The notes: generated by a model from the sequence alone, not told the origin. Shown: positions 1 through 9,608, counted from the stretch's first letter. The stretch is DNA of 64,000 nucleotides from Crocinitomicaceae bacterium (GCA_016708105.1 JADJGJ010000001.1:930001-994000); one strand, 5' to 3'. A program made the numbers and translations.

Positions 1-252
1 ATAACAATAATATTCTGTATCACTCACTTTTTTGCAGAGTTGTGATTCAATAATATCAGGATACCATTCAGGATATTTTACTACATCAATCAAGGTGCTA
101 TAAATGGTTGATCGCTTTGCTTTGAAGACAGAGATTACTTTGAACTCTTCCACGTCCCAACCATCTACTTCACGGGTGTACACTTTGATACCATCTTCAT
201 CTTTTGCCAGTTCCCAATCGGTATCAGCAAAAAGTGCATGACTGAACAGCAT
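1..252 (-). CDS. START/polyketide-cyclase-like secreted protein (3' end outside window)
   Basis: This reading frame is open to the window edge, so only about 84 N-terminal codons are visible. A short hydrophobic leader (MLFSHALFA) is followed by a segment (DWELAKDEDGIKVYTREV ... YPEWYPDI) typical of the N-terminal part of START/SRPBCC lipid-binding domains in Bacteroidota. Such proteins bind hydrophobic ligands, but the ligand cannot be predicted. The ATG at 252 is the only ATG near the leader. The frame continues upstream without an ATG into the end of the RNase H gene, so a longer leader from a rare start codon is possible. It lies 23 bp downstream of the RNase H gene and is probably co-transcribed with it. 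Confidence 0.6.
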   Translation of the reverse strand, partial: MLFSHALFADTDWELAKDEDGIKVYTREVDGWDVEEFKVISVFKAKRSTIYSTLIDVVKYPEWYPDIIESQLCKKVSDTEYYCY

Positions 253-275
253 GCAAAGGAAGAATGAATAACTAT

Positions 276-1094
276 TTATTTTCTTCCAAAATCGGCGGGA
301 ATTTCTCCCCAGACTTTTGTTTCCCATTTCAGAATTTTATTTTGATATGTATTTTCTCTCAACCATTTTTCAGCTCTATGAATCAAGTTCATCACATCTG
401 CACCCGGTGTTTTGTTGGTCAGACATTTTTTTATTTTAACCCATTTCATGGCAATTCTTGAATCAGTATAAACAGGCAGGGTGTGTAATTTTTCATCCCG
501 TTGTTTACTCAGGTATGCCAATGCGTGTACTAACGCAAGAAATTCTCCAATATTATTTGAGCCGTTTGGATAAGGACCTACACTGAAAACTTTTTCGTTA
601 TTAAAAGTCCATACTCCTTGATATTCAAATTGACCTTTGTTATTGCACGCAGCATCTACACATAAACTCAGCTCAACGGGTTTGCCAATTTTTTCTAATT
701 CTTCAGGGCTGAGATTTTTTGTTTTTTTAAAATTTCCTTCGCGGTATTTTTCAGGGCCTTCTAGAAAAGCTTTTTCGGCAAGTGCTCTGCTTCCAAAAGT
801 TTTGTAAAGTGCTTTAGGGAATCCCGAGATAGATTTTTGAGCTTGTGTCCAGTCTTCATAAATTCCCGGTTTGAATCCATACCAAACAACATAGAAATAA
901 TTTTTTTCAGTGCGTTTAGTGTTTTCAAATTTTTCAGGATGCTGCATAGCTTCGCGTGCTTCAGCAAGAGAACCGAAAGATTTAAATTTTGCTGCAGGAT
1001 ATCCTTTGATTTCACGTTGACATGCATCCCAGTTATCATAAATACCGGGTTGATGTCCATCCCATACCACGTAATATTTTTTTGCTTTTGCCAA
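276..1094 (-). CDS. rnhA: Ribonuclease HI with two N-terminal viroplasmin (Cauli_VI) domains
   Basis: RNase H cleaves the RNA strand of RNA:DNA hybrids, removing primers and R-loops. Residues about 6-50 and 67-115 are two copies of the viroplasmin fold (YYVVWDGHQPGIYDNW and YFYVVWYGFKPGIYEDW), which bind double-stranded or hybrid nucleic acid. Residues about 140-270 form the RNase H domain, with candidate acidic catalytic residues in CVDAAC, GEFLALVHAL, YTDS and the C-terminal PADFG. At 272 residues it is longer than plain RNase HI because of the duplicated N-terminal domain. The ATG at 1094 gives a short basic N-terminus directly before the first viroplasmin copy. The RNase H assignment is firm; the cellular role is inferred from the family. 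Confidence 0.88.
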   Translation of the reverse strand: MAKAKKYYVVWDGHQPGIYDNWDACQREIKGYPAAKFKSFGSLAEAREAMQHPEKFENTKRTEKNYFYVVWYGFKPGIYEDWTQAQKSISGFPKALYKTFGSRALAEKAFLEGPEKYREGNFKKTKNLSPEELEKIGKPVELSLCVDAACNNKGQFEYQGVWTFNNEKVFSVGPYPNGSNNIGEFLALVHALAYLSKQRDEKLHTLPVYTDSRIAMKWVKIKKCLTNKTPGADVMNLIHRAEKWLRENTYQNKILKWETKVWGEIPADFGRK

Positions 1095-1229
1095 GGTTGC
1101 TAAGTTAGGTTATTTGCAATGAGAATATCAAGGGAACGTTTTTGGTTTCTTATAATACTTGCTTAAGTATCATAAAATCAGTAAAATAAAATTTAACAAA
1201 ATTTAAGGAAACAAAAATATTAAAAAATG

Positions 1230-1260
1230 TTTCCCATGTAAAAATCTGTATATAACTTTG
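1230..1260 (+). promoter_or_regulatory. Putative Bacteroidota promoter of the efflux operon
   Basis: TAACTTTG at 1253-1260 fits the Bacteroidota -7 consensus TAnnTTTG. TTTC at 1230-1233, 19 bp upstream, is one base off the -33 TTTG. The predicted start of transcription falls almost on the GTG start codon at 1266, so the tetR message may be nearly leaderless. Prediction from consensus only. Confidence 0.45.
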
Positions 1261-1265
1261 TTGCC

Positions 1266-1883
1266 GTGGAAGAGAAAAAACGTGAAATTATAGAAAAAGC
1301 AACCGCCATTTATCTCAAATACGGGATAAAAAGCATGACCATGGATGAAATGGCAAAGCAGTTAGGCATTTCTAAAAAAACGCTGTACTCATTTGTATCA
1401 GACAAAAATGAGCTGGTTGAGTTGTGTGTTTTATCACAACATGAAGGAGAGGTTTGCCGTATGGCAGAAGTTAGTCGTCAAAATGAAAATGCCATTGATG
1501 AAATGCTTGGTATCAGCAAATCAGTCACTGATACCTTAAAAAAAATTCACCCATCAATCTTTTTTGATTTGGCTAAATATCATCCCAATGCCTTGCGCAT
1601 GATGAATGAGCAGAAAAGAAATTTTATCAGAGGTTGTGTGATGGATAATTTAGAGCGCGGTATTAAGCAAGGATTGTATCGCAACAATCTCAATACTGAA
1701 GTCATTTCTACTATCTATCTGGCAACGCTTGATCATATTATGCTTGGTGATCTTTTCCCTGAATCCCTGAATAGCATTGATAATATTTACCGTGAATTTT
1801 TCAGATATCATGTCAGAGGAATTGCAAGCAGCAACGGAATTGAATACTTAAATGAATTAATTAAAAACGATGAAAATTTCTAG
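1266..1883 (+). CDS. TetR/AcrR-family transcriptional regulator of the efflux operon
   Basis: The protein has 205 residues, normal for the family. Residues about 5-50 form the TetR DNA-binding domain, with the helix-turn-helix around MTMDEMAKQLGISKKTLYSF, followed by a divergent ligand-binding domain. The GTG at 1266 is needed to keep the first helix (KREIIEKATAIYLKYG); the next ATG would remove it. Its stop overlaps the start of the TolC-like gene by 14 bp, so it is translationally coupled to the efflux genes. TetR proteins of this type usually repress the adjacent pump and are released by a pump substrate. That substrate is not visible here. Confidence 0.85.
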   Translation: MEEKKREIIEKATAIYLKYGIKSMTMDEMAKQLGISKKTLYSFVSDKNELVELCVLSQHEGEVCRMAEVSRQNENAIDEMLGISKSVTDTLKKIHPSIFFDLAKYHPNALRMMNEQKRNFIRGCVMDNLERGIKQGLYRNNLNTEVISTIYLATLDHIMLGDLFPESLNSIDNIYREFFRYHVRGIASSNGIEYLNELIKNDENF

Positions 1884-3213
1884 ACCCAAATTAGTTTTAG
1901 CCACCATGGTTATTACTACGCTGAGTGTGTATGGTCAAGACCAGACTAGTTTTACACTCACTGAAGCCGAAACGTATGGCGTAACCAACAATGAGAAAAT
2001 GAAAAATGCCATGTTGGATATTGAAGCCGCCCAGAAAAAAATATGGGAAACCACTTCTATTGGTTTGCCTCAGGTTAGTGCCAACGGTCAGTTTCAAAAT
2101 CTGGTTGATATTCCTACCCAAGTGGTTGATGCAACACTGTTCAATCCAATGGCTCAGCCGGGTGACGTGATGGAGTTTCAAATGGGACAAAAATATAGCA
2201 CTTCACTTACCTTTAATGTGAGTCAGCTGGTTTTTGATGGCTCATATCTGGTTGGTTTGCGCTTTGCAAAATTTTATGGTGAAATGGCACAAACTGCGTT
2301 CACGAATACTGAAAACCAGGTTAAAGTAATGGTTCGCGAAGCATATTACAATGTTTTAGTTGCTGAAAAAAATCTGGCACTGGTTGATTCCATGATGGTG
2401 AATACTGAAAAAATGTGGAGTGAAGTGCAGATACTTGAAAAAAACGGCATGATCAAAAAAGAAGAAGTTAGTCAGCTTGAACTTGCCTACAATCGCATTC
2501 TTGCAACCAAACAAAATGCCACCAGACAAGTGAGTGTTGCCAGAAATTTGCTCAAGATGCAAATGGGTTATGATTTGGATAAAGAATTGACTTTGACTGA
2601 GACACTGGATGATGTAATGAAAATAATTCTTGAGTCAAATCCGGCATTGCAAGAATTCGCTCCTGCTCAAAATCAAACTTATATTCTGCTTGATCAACAA
2701 CAACAACTGGATGAATTCAATCTGCAAAATGAAAAGTCAAAATACATGCCTTCTGTTGGTGCCTTTTTTACGCATTCACAAAATGCGTATCGCAATGAGT
2801 TCAATTTTTTTGAAGATGAACCTTGGTACCCAACTACAGTTTGGGGTGTGCAAGTGAATATTCCTATCACAAGCAGTGGTCAAAAAATGATGCGGGTACA
2901 ACAGGCAGAAATTAAATTAGAACAAGATCAAAATAATATTGACAATCTTGAACGTACGTTAGAATTTCAGGACATGCAATTGAAAGCTGCGTTTTTGAAT
3001 GCACTTGATTTGCTCAAGATTGAAGAAGAGAATATTCGCCTTGCAAATGAAATTTACAACAATGAAGTGCGCCGCAAAGATTTAGGAACGGGCTCTGGCC
3101 TAAAATTGACCCAACTGCAAACACAAGTTTTGACTGCACAGGGAAATTATATTGGCGCTGTGCTGCAATTATTGTCCGCAAAAATTCAACTTGATAAACT
3201 CTATAATCAATAA
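1870..3213 (+). CDS. TolC-family outer-membrane efflux protein
   Basis: This is the outer-membrane channel of a tripartite efflux pump. An N-terminal signal peptide (about 1-22, ending VYGQ) precedes two alternating long helical repeats, with heptad-rich stretches around residues 40-60, 150-230 and 350-445, as in outer-membrane efflux proteins of TolC type. The length of 447 residues is typical. The ATG overlaps the end of tetR, and the membrane-fusion protein gene follows after 48 bp. The substrate is unknown. Bacteroidota TolC homologues pair with many different RND pumps, so the neighbours are the best guide to its partner. Confidence 0.85.
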   Translation: MKISRPKLVLATMVITTLSVYGQDQTSFTLTEAETYGVTNNEKMKNAMLDIEAAQKKIWETTSIGLPQVSANGQFQNLVDIPTQVVDATLFNPMAQPGDVMEFQMGQKYSTSLTFNVSQLVFDGSYLVGLRFAKFYGEMAQTAFTNTENQVKVMVREAYYNVLVAEKNLALVDSMMVNTEKMWSEVQILEKNGMIKKEEVSQLELAYNRILATKQNATRQVSVARNLLKMQMGYDLDKELTLTETLDDVMKIILESNPALQEFAPAQNQTYILLDQQQQLDEFNLQNEKSKYMPSVGAFFTHSQNAYRNEFNFFEDEPWYPTTVWGVQVNIPITSSGQKMMRVQQAEIKLEQDQNNIDNLERTLEFQDMQLKAAFLNALDLLKIEEENIRLANEIYNNEVRRKDLGTGSGLKLTQLQTQVLTAQGNYIGAVLQLLSAKIQLDKLYNQ

Positions 3214-3261
3214 AAATAAACTACATCCGATGAGTTATCTCATCAAACTAATCCAAATTAT

Positions 3262-4404
3262 ATGCAACTCAAAATGAAATACCTATTTGCACTTTCAGGC
3301 ATGGCGCTGCTCGCAGCTTGTGGAGGTGAAGGAGAAAAAAACGAATCCCTTGAGCTACTGATTGAAAAACGTGATTCACTTAAGCAAGAATTGGCATTGT
3401 TGAATGAGCAAATAGCAGCGTTAGATACTGCAGAAGCTGATCTGACACCCATTGTCACATCTACCAAAGTAGAACAAAAAGATTTTGTGCACAAAGTTGA
3501 AGTGCAAGGCTCTGTAGAAACTGATGAGAATGTGATGCTCACTGCAGAATCACAAGGAACCATTCGTGTAATTCACGTGCGTGAAGGTCAGAAAGTTTCC
3601 AAGGGTCAAGCACTCATGACAATTGATTCAGAAATTCTTCAATCAACCATTGACGAAGTGGAGACATCTCTGGAAATGGCCAACTACATGTTTGATAAAC
3701 AGCAGACATTAATGGATGAAGGTTTAGGTGTTGAAATTGAATATGAGCAAGCCAGAAATCAGAAAAAAGCTCTGGAACAAAAACTGAAAACGCTTCGTTC
3801 ACAACAAGGTAAAACGGTAGTGCGCGCACCGTTCTCCGGAGTGATTGACGATATTTTTGTAGGTCTGGGTGATATGGCGTCTCCCATGAATCCGCTATTG
3901 CGTTTGGTGAATAATAAAAACATCACCATATCGGCAAGTCTTGCTGAAAATTTATTGGGAAAAATCAACTTGGGTTCACCGGTTGAATTGGTCATTCCGG
4001 CAATGAATGATACCATTATTCAAGGAGTTGTTTCTTATAAGGGGAATTTTATTGATCCGGTAAACCGCACGTTCAGAATTCAAGTTGCAATTAAAAACAA
4101 TGAAATCTTGCTGGCTAACATGTTGGCAAAAGTAAATGTGATTGATTTTTTGAGTAAAGATGCATTGGTTGTTAATTCTGAATCTGTCATGCAAGACACA
4201 AAGAATAATAATTATGTCTACAAATTAATACGTGGTGATGAAGAGCTTTATACCATTGTAAAAGTATTTGTAAAAGTTGAAAAAACTTACAACGGTGAAT
4301 CATGTATCAAGCCGTTGAATGGGGCTGATTTAAAAGCCGGAGATGAGTTGGTACTTGCCGGTGCAAAAGGTATTACTGAATCAGATCAGGTTAAACTTCA
4401 ATAA
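3262..4404 (+). CDS. RND efflux periplasmic adaptor (membrane-fusion lipoprotein)
   Basis: This adaptor links the RND pump to the TolC channel. Residues 1-20 are a lipoprotein signal (GMALLAAC, lipid-anchored Cys20). A short coiled coil (about 28-55) is followed by the biotinyl-lipoyl-like half-motifs around VMLTAESQGTIRVIHVREGQ and GKTVVRAPFSGVIDDI, flanking an alpha-hairpin (about 130-180). Beta-barrel and membrane-proximal domains complete the 380 residues. An ATG four codons downstream (3274) is an alternative start that keeps the lipobox. It sits between the channel gene and the pump gene, 12 bp before the latter. Confidence 0.87.
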   Translation: MQLKMKYLFALSGMALLAACGGEGEKNESLELLIEKRDSLKQELALLNEQIAALDTAEADLTPIVTSTKVEQKDFVHKVEVQGSVETDENVMLTAESQGTIRVIHVREGQKVSKGQALMTIDSEILQSTIDEVETSLEMANYMFDKQQTLMDEGLGVEIEYEQARNQKKALEQKLKTLRSQQGKTVVRAPFSGVIDDIFVGLGDMASPMNPLLRLVNNKNITISASLAENLLGKINLGSPVELVIPAMNDTIIQGVVSYKGNFIDPVNRTFRIQVAIKNNEILLANMLAKVNVIDFLSKDALVVNSESVMQDTKNNNYVYKLIRGDEELYTIVKVFVKVEKTYNGESCIKPLNGADLKAGDELVLAGAKGITESDQVKLQ

Positions 4405-4416
4405 TACATATTTGTC

Positions 4417-7400
4417 ATGAGTAATAGTAATATTGAAAACCAAAAAGAGTTTGGTATAACCACCTGGGCGGTGAATAACCGCAAAACGGTTTACCTTATT
4501 TCGTTCATCATTTTCGTTGCAGGTTTCATGGCCTATAAATCCATGCCCAATGAAAGTTTTCCTGAATTGCAGATTCCTGAAATTTATGTGGGGATTGCCT
4601 ATCCAGGAAATTCACCTGAACTCATTGCTGAAAAAATTACTGATCCCATTGAGAAAGAATTGAACTCCATAAAAAACGTAGATGAAATTACGTCGACGTC
4701 AATTGATGGGTATGCTTCTATCAGGGTGAAATTTGATTTTTCTGTCAGTCCCAAGCAAGCCTTACAAGATGTAAAAGATGCCGTTGATAAGGCACGCACA
4801 GAAAAAGATTTTCCGCGTGATTTACCGGTTGAACCCAACATTTTTGAAATGGATATTTCTGAAATGCCAATCATGAATGTCAATCTTTCTTCATCATCTC
4901 ATAATATCACGCAATTGAATGAATATGCTGAGTTGCTTGAAGACATGATTGAAGATTTTGAAGAGATTAGCGGGGTTGATATTCGCGGTACGCAAGAACG
5001 TGAAATGATCATTGAAGTAGATCCACAAAAAGCAGAAGCAGTAGATGTGTCTTTTCAAGATATTCAATCGGCAATTCAACAAGAGAATCTCACCATGTCA
5101 GGTGGTGAATATTTGGATGGTAGTACAAAACGTACCGTTAAAATTGAAGGAGAATTTAAAAATGCCATTGACCTGGGTGGTGTCATTGTAAAGCAAGAAG
5201 ATTATAAGCCTGTTTACTTGCGTGATGTTGCCTATGTACATTTTGGTGATGCTGATACAACCTCATACGCTCGTGAACGTGGAAAAACTGTTGTCATGCT
5301 TGATGTGAAAAAACGCAGCGGACAAAACCTGCTTACTGCTTCTCAAAAAATCAGGGAATTATTAAAAGATGTTCGCAAGAAAAAATTGATTCCTGATTCG
5401 GTTGATATTTCTATTACCAATGACCAGTCTGATAAAACTATTGACATGGTTTCCAACCTTGAAAATTCCATTGTGTTTGGGGTAATATTGGTTGTGGGTG
5501 TATTGTTGTTTTTCCTTGGAGTACGCAATTCTTTGTTTGTAGGTATTGCCATTCCAATGTCTATGCTGATGTCATTTATGATTTTGAATGCTATGGGAAT
5601 TACGCTAAATACCATGGTGTTGTTTTCATTGGTATTGGCATTGGGTATGTTGGTTGATAACGGAATTGTGGTAGTTGAAAACGTACAGCGTTTGATGGAA
5701 GAAGGACATGATGGATTTTACGCTGCACGCAAAGGAGTAGGGGAGATTGCATGGCCAATCATTGCTTCAACTGCTACAACTATTGCTGCCTTTTTACCTC
5801 TTGCTTTTTGGCCTGGTATTATGGGTGAATTTATGCAGTATCTGCCTTTGACTCTGATTATAGTTTTGAGTTCATCTCTCTTTGTTGCATTAGTTGTGAA
5901 CCCTGTTATGACCGCCATGTGGATGCGCATTGGTAAACCTAAATCTAATAAAAGAAGAACCAATATGCTAAGTGGTATTTTTATGACCTTAGGTTTGATT
6001 CTGATTCCAATGTCAACGGTATGGAGTAATTTATTTATTACCGCTGCAGTATTAACTTTTACTACGGTTTATTTTTTGAATCCTTGGGCTGATAAATTCT
6101 CCAACAATTTTCTACCGAAACTTGAAAATTTCTACGAAAAAGTAATTAATAAAGCCCTTGTTGGCAGACGACCACAACAACTATTTTTTGGTACTATTGG
6201 CTTGCTAATTTTTTCCGGAATTATTCTTGGAGTATTTACACCAAAAGTTCTTTTCTTCCCGGAAAATCAACCCAATTATGTAAATATTTTTATTCAGCAT
6301 CCTATTGGCACTGATATTAAAGTGACTAATAAAACAGCACTTGAAGTAGAACGTATTTTGACTGAAGAAATACTTACACCTTATCTTGCCGATACTGTCG
6401 GTAAACCTACTAATGAATGGATTATTCAATCACTCATTGCGCAGGTGGGAGATGGAACCAGTGACCCTACACAAGGCCCTGTAATGGGTAACACTCCGCA
6501 CAAAGCAAGAATTACAGTCAACTTTGCTGAATTCAAATATCGGGATGAATACAAAACCGGAACCATCATGGAAGAAATTTCTGAAGGATTGAAGGGGAGA
6601 TTTCCTGCCGATGTTCAGGTTTCAGTAGATAAAAATAATGATGGACCACCAACTGCGCCGCCAATCAATATTGAAGTAAGTGGTGAGGTTGAGTATGATC
6701 AACTCATTGAAGAAGCTGAAAAAATCAGACTCTTTTTGGATAGAAAAAATATTCAAGGAGTTGAGAAATTGAAGCTGGGTGTAGAGACAGGAAAACCGGA
6801 ATTACCAATTGTCATTGACCGTGATAAGGCAAGATTATTCAATGCGTCAACCGGGCAGATTGCTCAAGCAATTCGTACCGCTTTATTTGGCGCAGATATT
6901 TCAACCTATAAATTGGGTGATGAAACCTATGACATGGCAATTAGATTCAATGATGCAAACCGAAATGATATTGATGCGCTTTTAAATCAGCGTCTTATTT
7001 TTAGAAATAATATGGGACGATTGTTGCGTATTCCTATTCGCGCTTTAGTGAAAGAGCCTGTGCCTTCTAATACATACAGTGCGGTAGTTCATAAAGATAT
7101 GATTCCGGTGGTTACCGTGTACTCAAACGTGAGTGAAGGATACAATGCCAACGAGGTGGTTGAAGAATTAAAAGCCTTGATGGACGATTATAAATCTGAA
7201 TACGAAATGCCAAAAGGTGTGGAATATAAATTCACCGGTGAACAAGAGGAGCAAGCAAAAGAAATGGCTTTTCTGTCAAAAGCTTTGGTGATTGCAATGT
7301 TCTTGGTACTCTTGATTATTGTTGCTCAGTTCAACGCATTCACGTCTCCGGTGGTTATCATGTTTGCAACTATTTTTAGTTTCATTGGGGTATTTCTTGG

Positions 7401-7899
7401 TGAAGTAATTTTTCAAATGGATTTCGTGATCATCATGACTATGATTGGTATTATTTCACTGGCGGGTGTTGTAGTGAATAATGCCATTGTGTTGATTGAC
7501 TATACCAATTTGTTGCGTCAGCGCAAACGACAAGAATTAGGCTTGAATGAATATCAACTTTTACCAATGGAAGAGGTAATTAAGGCAACCGTTATGGCTG
7601 GTAAAACCAGATTGCGCCCTGTACTGCTTACTGCACTAACTACGGTCTTAGGTCTGGTTCCTTTGGCAACAGGGTTTAATATAGATTTCATAACCTTGTA
7701 CACTGAGTATGATCCGAATATCTTTATTGGCGGTGATAATACCATTTTCTTTGGACCTATGTCATGGACAATTATTTTCGGGTTGACTTTTGCTACTATA
7801 CTTACTCTTGTCATCACGCCATCAATGTATCTTGTGTTCTACAAATTCAAACTCTGGATTTATAAAATATTCAAAATGAAAATGCGTACAGATATCTAA
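4417..7899 (+). CDS. RND-family efflux pump permease (AcrB/HAE1-like)
   Basis: This is a proton-driven inner-membrane transporter of 1160 residues. TM1 lies near residues 20-40, followed by a periplasmic porter domain (LQIPEIYVGIAYPGNSPE at its start). A bundle of TM helices lies around 345-560, with the acidic motif GMLVDNGIVVVENV in TM4. A second porter domain and a final TM bundle (about 950-1155) follow. The duplicated architecture and length fit HAE-type pumps. The pump assembles with the two preceding gene products. A loop insertion near the C-terminus (about residues 1085-1110, FNIDFITLYTEYDPN) is longer than in AcrB but common in Bacteroidota homologues. The substrate is unknown. Confidence 0.9.
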   Translation: MSNSNIENQKEFGITTWAVNNRKTVYLISFIIFVAGFMAYKSMPNESFPELQIPEIYVGIAYPGNSPELIAEKITDPIEKELNSIKNVDEITSTSIDGYASIRVKFDFSVSPKQALQDVKDAVDKARTEKDFPRDLPVEPNIFEMDISEMPIMNVNLSSSSHNITQLNEYAELLEDMIEDFEEISGVDIRGTQEREMIIEVDPQKAEAVDVSFQDIQSAIQQENLTMSGGEYLDGSTKRTVKIEGEFKNAIDLGGVIVKQEDYKPVYLRDVAYVHFGDADTTSYARERGKTVVMLDVKKRSGQNLLTASQKIRELLKDVRKKKLIPDSVDISITNDQSDKTIDMVSNLENSIVFGVILVVGVLLFFLGVRNSLFVGIAIPMSMLMSFMILNAMGITLNTMVLFSLVLALGMLVDNGIVVVENVQRLMEEGHDGFYAARKGVGEIAWPIIASTATTIAAFLPLAFWPGIMGEFMQYLPLTLIIVLSSSLFVALVVNPVMTAMWMRIGKPKSNKRRTNMLSGIFMTLGLILIPMSTVWSNLFITAAVLTFTTVYFLNPWADKFSNNFLPKLENFYEKVINKALVGRRPQQLFFGTIGLLIFSGIILGVFTPKVLFFPENQPNYVNIFIQHPIGTDIKVTNKTALEVERILTEEILTPYLADTVGKPTNEWIIQSLIAQVGDGTSDPTQGPVMGNTPHKARITVNFAEFKYRDEYKTGTIMEEISEGLKGRFPADVQVSVDKNNDGPPTAPPINIEVSGEVEYDQLIEEAEKIRLFLDRKNIQGVEKLKLGVETGKPELPIVIDRDKARLFNASTGQIAQAIRTALFGADISTYKLGDETYDMAIRFNDANRNDIDALLNQRLIFRNNMGRLLRIPIRALVKEPVPSNTYSAVVHKDMIPVVTVYSNVSEGYNANEVVEELKALMDDYKSEYEMPKGVEYKFTGEQEEQAKEMAFLSKALVIAMFLVLLIIVAQFNAFTSPVVIMFATIFSFIGVFLGEVIFQMDFVIIMTMIGIISLAGVVVNNAIVLIDYTNLLRQRKRQELGLNEYQLLPMEEVIKATVMAGKTRLRPVLLTALTTVLGLVPLATGFNIDFITLYTEYDPNIFIGGDNTIFFGPMSWTIIFGLTFATILTLVITPSMYLVFYKFKLWIYKIFKMKMRTDI

Positions 7900-7954
7900 C
7901 GATTTCGTTTAGGACAGATTTGATTTATTCCATACTGTCCAGAAGTATAAAAAT

Positions 7955-7987
7955 AACAGGGGTTTGGTGAAACAGACCCCTGTTTTT
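7955..7987 (+). terminator. Rho-independent terminator of the efflux operon
   Basis: A 9-bp perfect stem (AACAGGGGT at 7955-7963, ACCCCTGTT at 7976-7984) with a 12-nt loop is followed by a T-rich run, 56 bp after the pump stop codon. Confidence 0.85.
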
Positions 7988-8010
7988 ATTGAAACCCCGG
8001 GTAATCCTTT

Positions 8011-8158
8011 AACCCAAATTAAGCAATAGAATCTTAAGGTCAATGAAGGGTTGCAAATCAAAATCATCACGTAGGCTCAGGTCGCGACCTGAGCCTACAG
8101 AACGATAATAAATTGCAACCCGCTGGTTCAATCTTCATTCAAATGATTAATTTGGGTT
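8011..8158 (+). repeat. 148-bp concentric (nested) palindrome, REP/MITE-like
   Basis: Three inverted-repeat pairs share the same centre (8084.5). The outer 12-bp arms are 8011-8022 (AACCCAAATTAA) and 8147-8158. The middle 9-bp arms are 8048-8056 (GGGTTGCAA) and 8113-8121. The core is a perfect 28-bp palindrome at 8071-8098 (half-site GTAGGCTCAGGTCG). Together they would fold into one long interrupted cruciform. It is not followed by a T-run and no gene adjoins it, so a terminator is unlikely. A REP-like or miniature mobile element is the best guess. Confidence 0.7.
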
Positions 8159-8220
8159 CAATCTGTTGTGAAATGCGCTTAATTTTTAATTAAATGTAAC
8201 ATTTAGTACTAATTCTCTGT

Positions 8221-8237
8221 TATATAGTCGTTCCTTA
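8221..8237 (+). repeat. Left terminal inverted repeat of the IS remnant
   Basis: 17 bp, perfect inverted match to 9592-9608. Confidence 0.8.
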
Positions 8238-8338
8238 CCAACCAAATTTTATTTGAGTCCGAACCATTAAAAAATCGACTCTGAACCAATTTGAAAAATC
8301 ACCAAAAATATCACGAACTAATTTATCCATTAGTTTCT

Positions 8339-9504
8339 TTAAATTCCATCCGGTGGCTGCGAACATTGCATTGATTTTTGATGAACTTTCGCGCCCAAGT
8401 AATTTTCCATTCTGTGATCTGTCTTAAGATGTCCTATTACTGGCTCATGGCTGCTCTTCGACGGAATTTCGGGTCGTAATTTTTGTAAGGCGTTGTTTTT
8501 TGTAGGTTTTGTTGGTGTCATATTTCAACTCCGTAAATTGTTTTCTTCTCCACCTCTGTCATAAACAATTTCTTTGGTAAATAGTTTGATTATTTTTATT
8601 TGATTAAGCAGAGGTTCTATTGTGTTACTGTCATGCGGATTTCCAGAAAACTTTCTATCCCGATAACTAATGTTTTGGATTCACCATCAATCCAATTTTT
8701 TACCAAACTCAATTGCTTGTGCGCCTTCCTTTAGCAATACAAGTGGTAAACGGTTTGTGAAGACTGTAAACTTTTTTTATCGCCGCGTTTGTGTAATTGC
8801 TCTCCAACATAAATCAAGGCCTTTGTATTGTAGTGTTTCTTGTGGAAGCTCGCCTGTCCGTGGTTGTTGCGTTGTACCGTTTTTATTTTGCCCCCCCTTT
8901 TGGGTGGTGAATGAGTGCGTTAGCAACAAGTTGTTTACTTGTTCTAGTGTACGTTTGGCGTTGGTTAATCCCTTCTTCCTGCAATGGCATTGCACCTGTC
9001 AATAACTTTTTGCCAGTTTTGCATCCGTTGGAAAAGTGGTATTGTTTTCTTGAACAGTTGTATCAGATAACAGCATCTGATTTTTTGCTTTGTTCCGTGA
9101 AGATTTATTGAATGAACAAATATTTTTCCACCCCGGCTTCACCAATTCGTTTACGAAAATGTACAAAGTCGCTTGGATCCATGGGAAAATATGTTGAAAG
9201 TTTGATGCACCACAAAAATACTGCATGTAAGGATTCATCACCCATGCCTTAGCCAGAGTCTCATCTCCCAAATTGTAAATGTGCTTTAACAAAAGACCCA
9301 ATCATAAATCTTATTGGCATTGATGGCTGACCGGTATTTGAATAATGAACTGAGAATTCTTTTCAAAATATTTCCAATCCATTTTATTTGATAACAAAAC
9401 CAATTCATGACGCATATCGATAAATCCGACAACAGTGGCGAGAATAAATTTCGTTGGTTTTGATCTGAGCTTTTCCTAACATATTCTGCAAGATTTTTAG
9501 CCAA
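8339..9504 (-). pseudogene. IS5-family transposase, broken by frameshifts and stops
   Basis: Conserved pieces appear in order but in different frames on the minus strand. Around 9300-9400 is an N-terminal fragment with WIGNILKRILSSLFKY-like text. From 9301 to 8999 comes NLGDETLAKAWVMNPYMQYF, then LSDTTVQENNTTFPTDAKL, which surrounds a DDE catalytic aspartate. Further C-terminal fragments lie at 8995-8777 and 8521-8339. No single frame covers the protein, so transposition by this copy is not expected. Limits are approximate because I did not reconstruct every frameshift. Confidence 0.75.
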
Positions 9505-9591
9505 TATCTAAAATATCTTGCAATTTATATCACACAAAAAGCACTAATTATCAACATTATATTATTGAATGTCAATATTTTGAAGAGTTAT

Positions 9592-9608
9592 TAAGGAACG
9601 ACTATATA
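9592..9608 (-). repeat. Right terminal inverted repeat of the IS remnant
   Basis: 17 bp, perfect inverted match to 8221-8237. Confidence 0.8.

Larger units (their letters stand above)
8221..9608 (-). mobile_element. Degenerate IS5-like insertion sequence
   Basis: The element is bounded by perfect 17-bp terminal inverted repeats (8221-8237 and 9592-9608, sequence TATATAGTCGTTCCTTA on the left). Its length of about 1.39 kb is normal for an IS5-family element. The ends contain TATA on both sides, so a short target duplication of TATA cannot be told apart from the repeat itself. The interior encodes a broken transposase on the minus strand. It separates the RND operon from porT. Confidence 0.8.

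Noticed and set aside
8071..8098. Terminator function of the perfect 28-bp palindrome
   Set aside because: No T-run follows on either strand, and the efflux operon already has its own terminator at 7955-7987.
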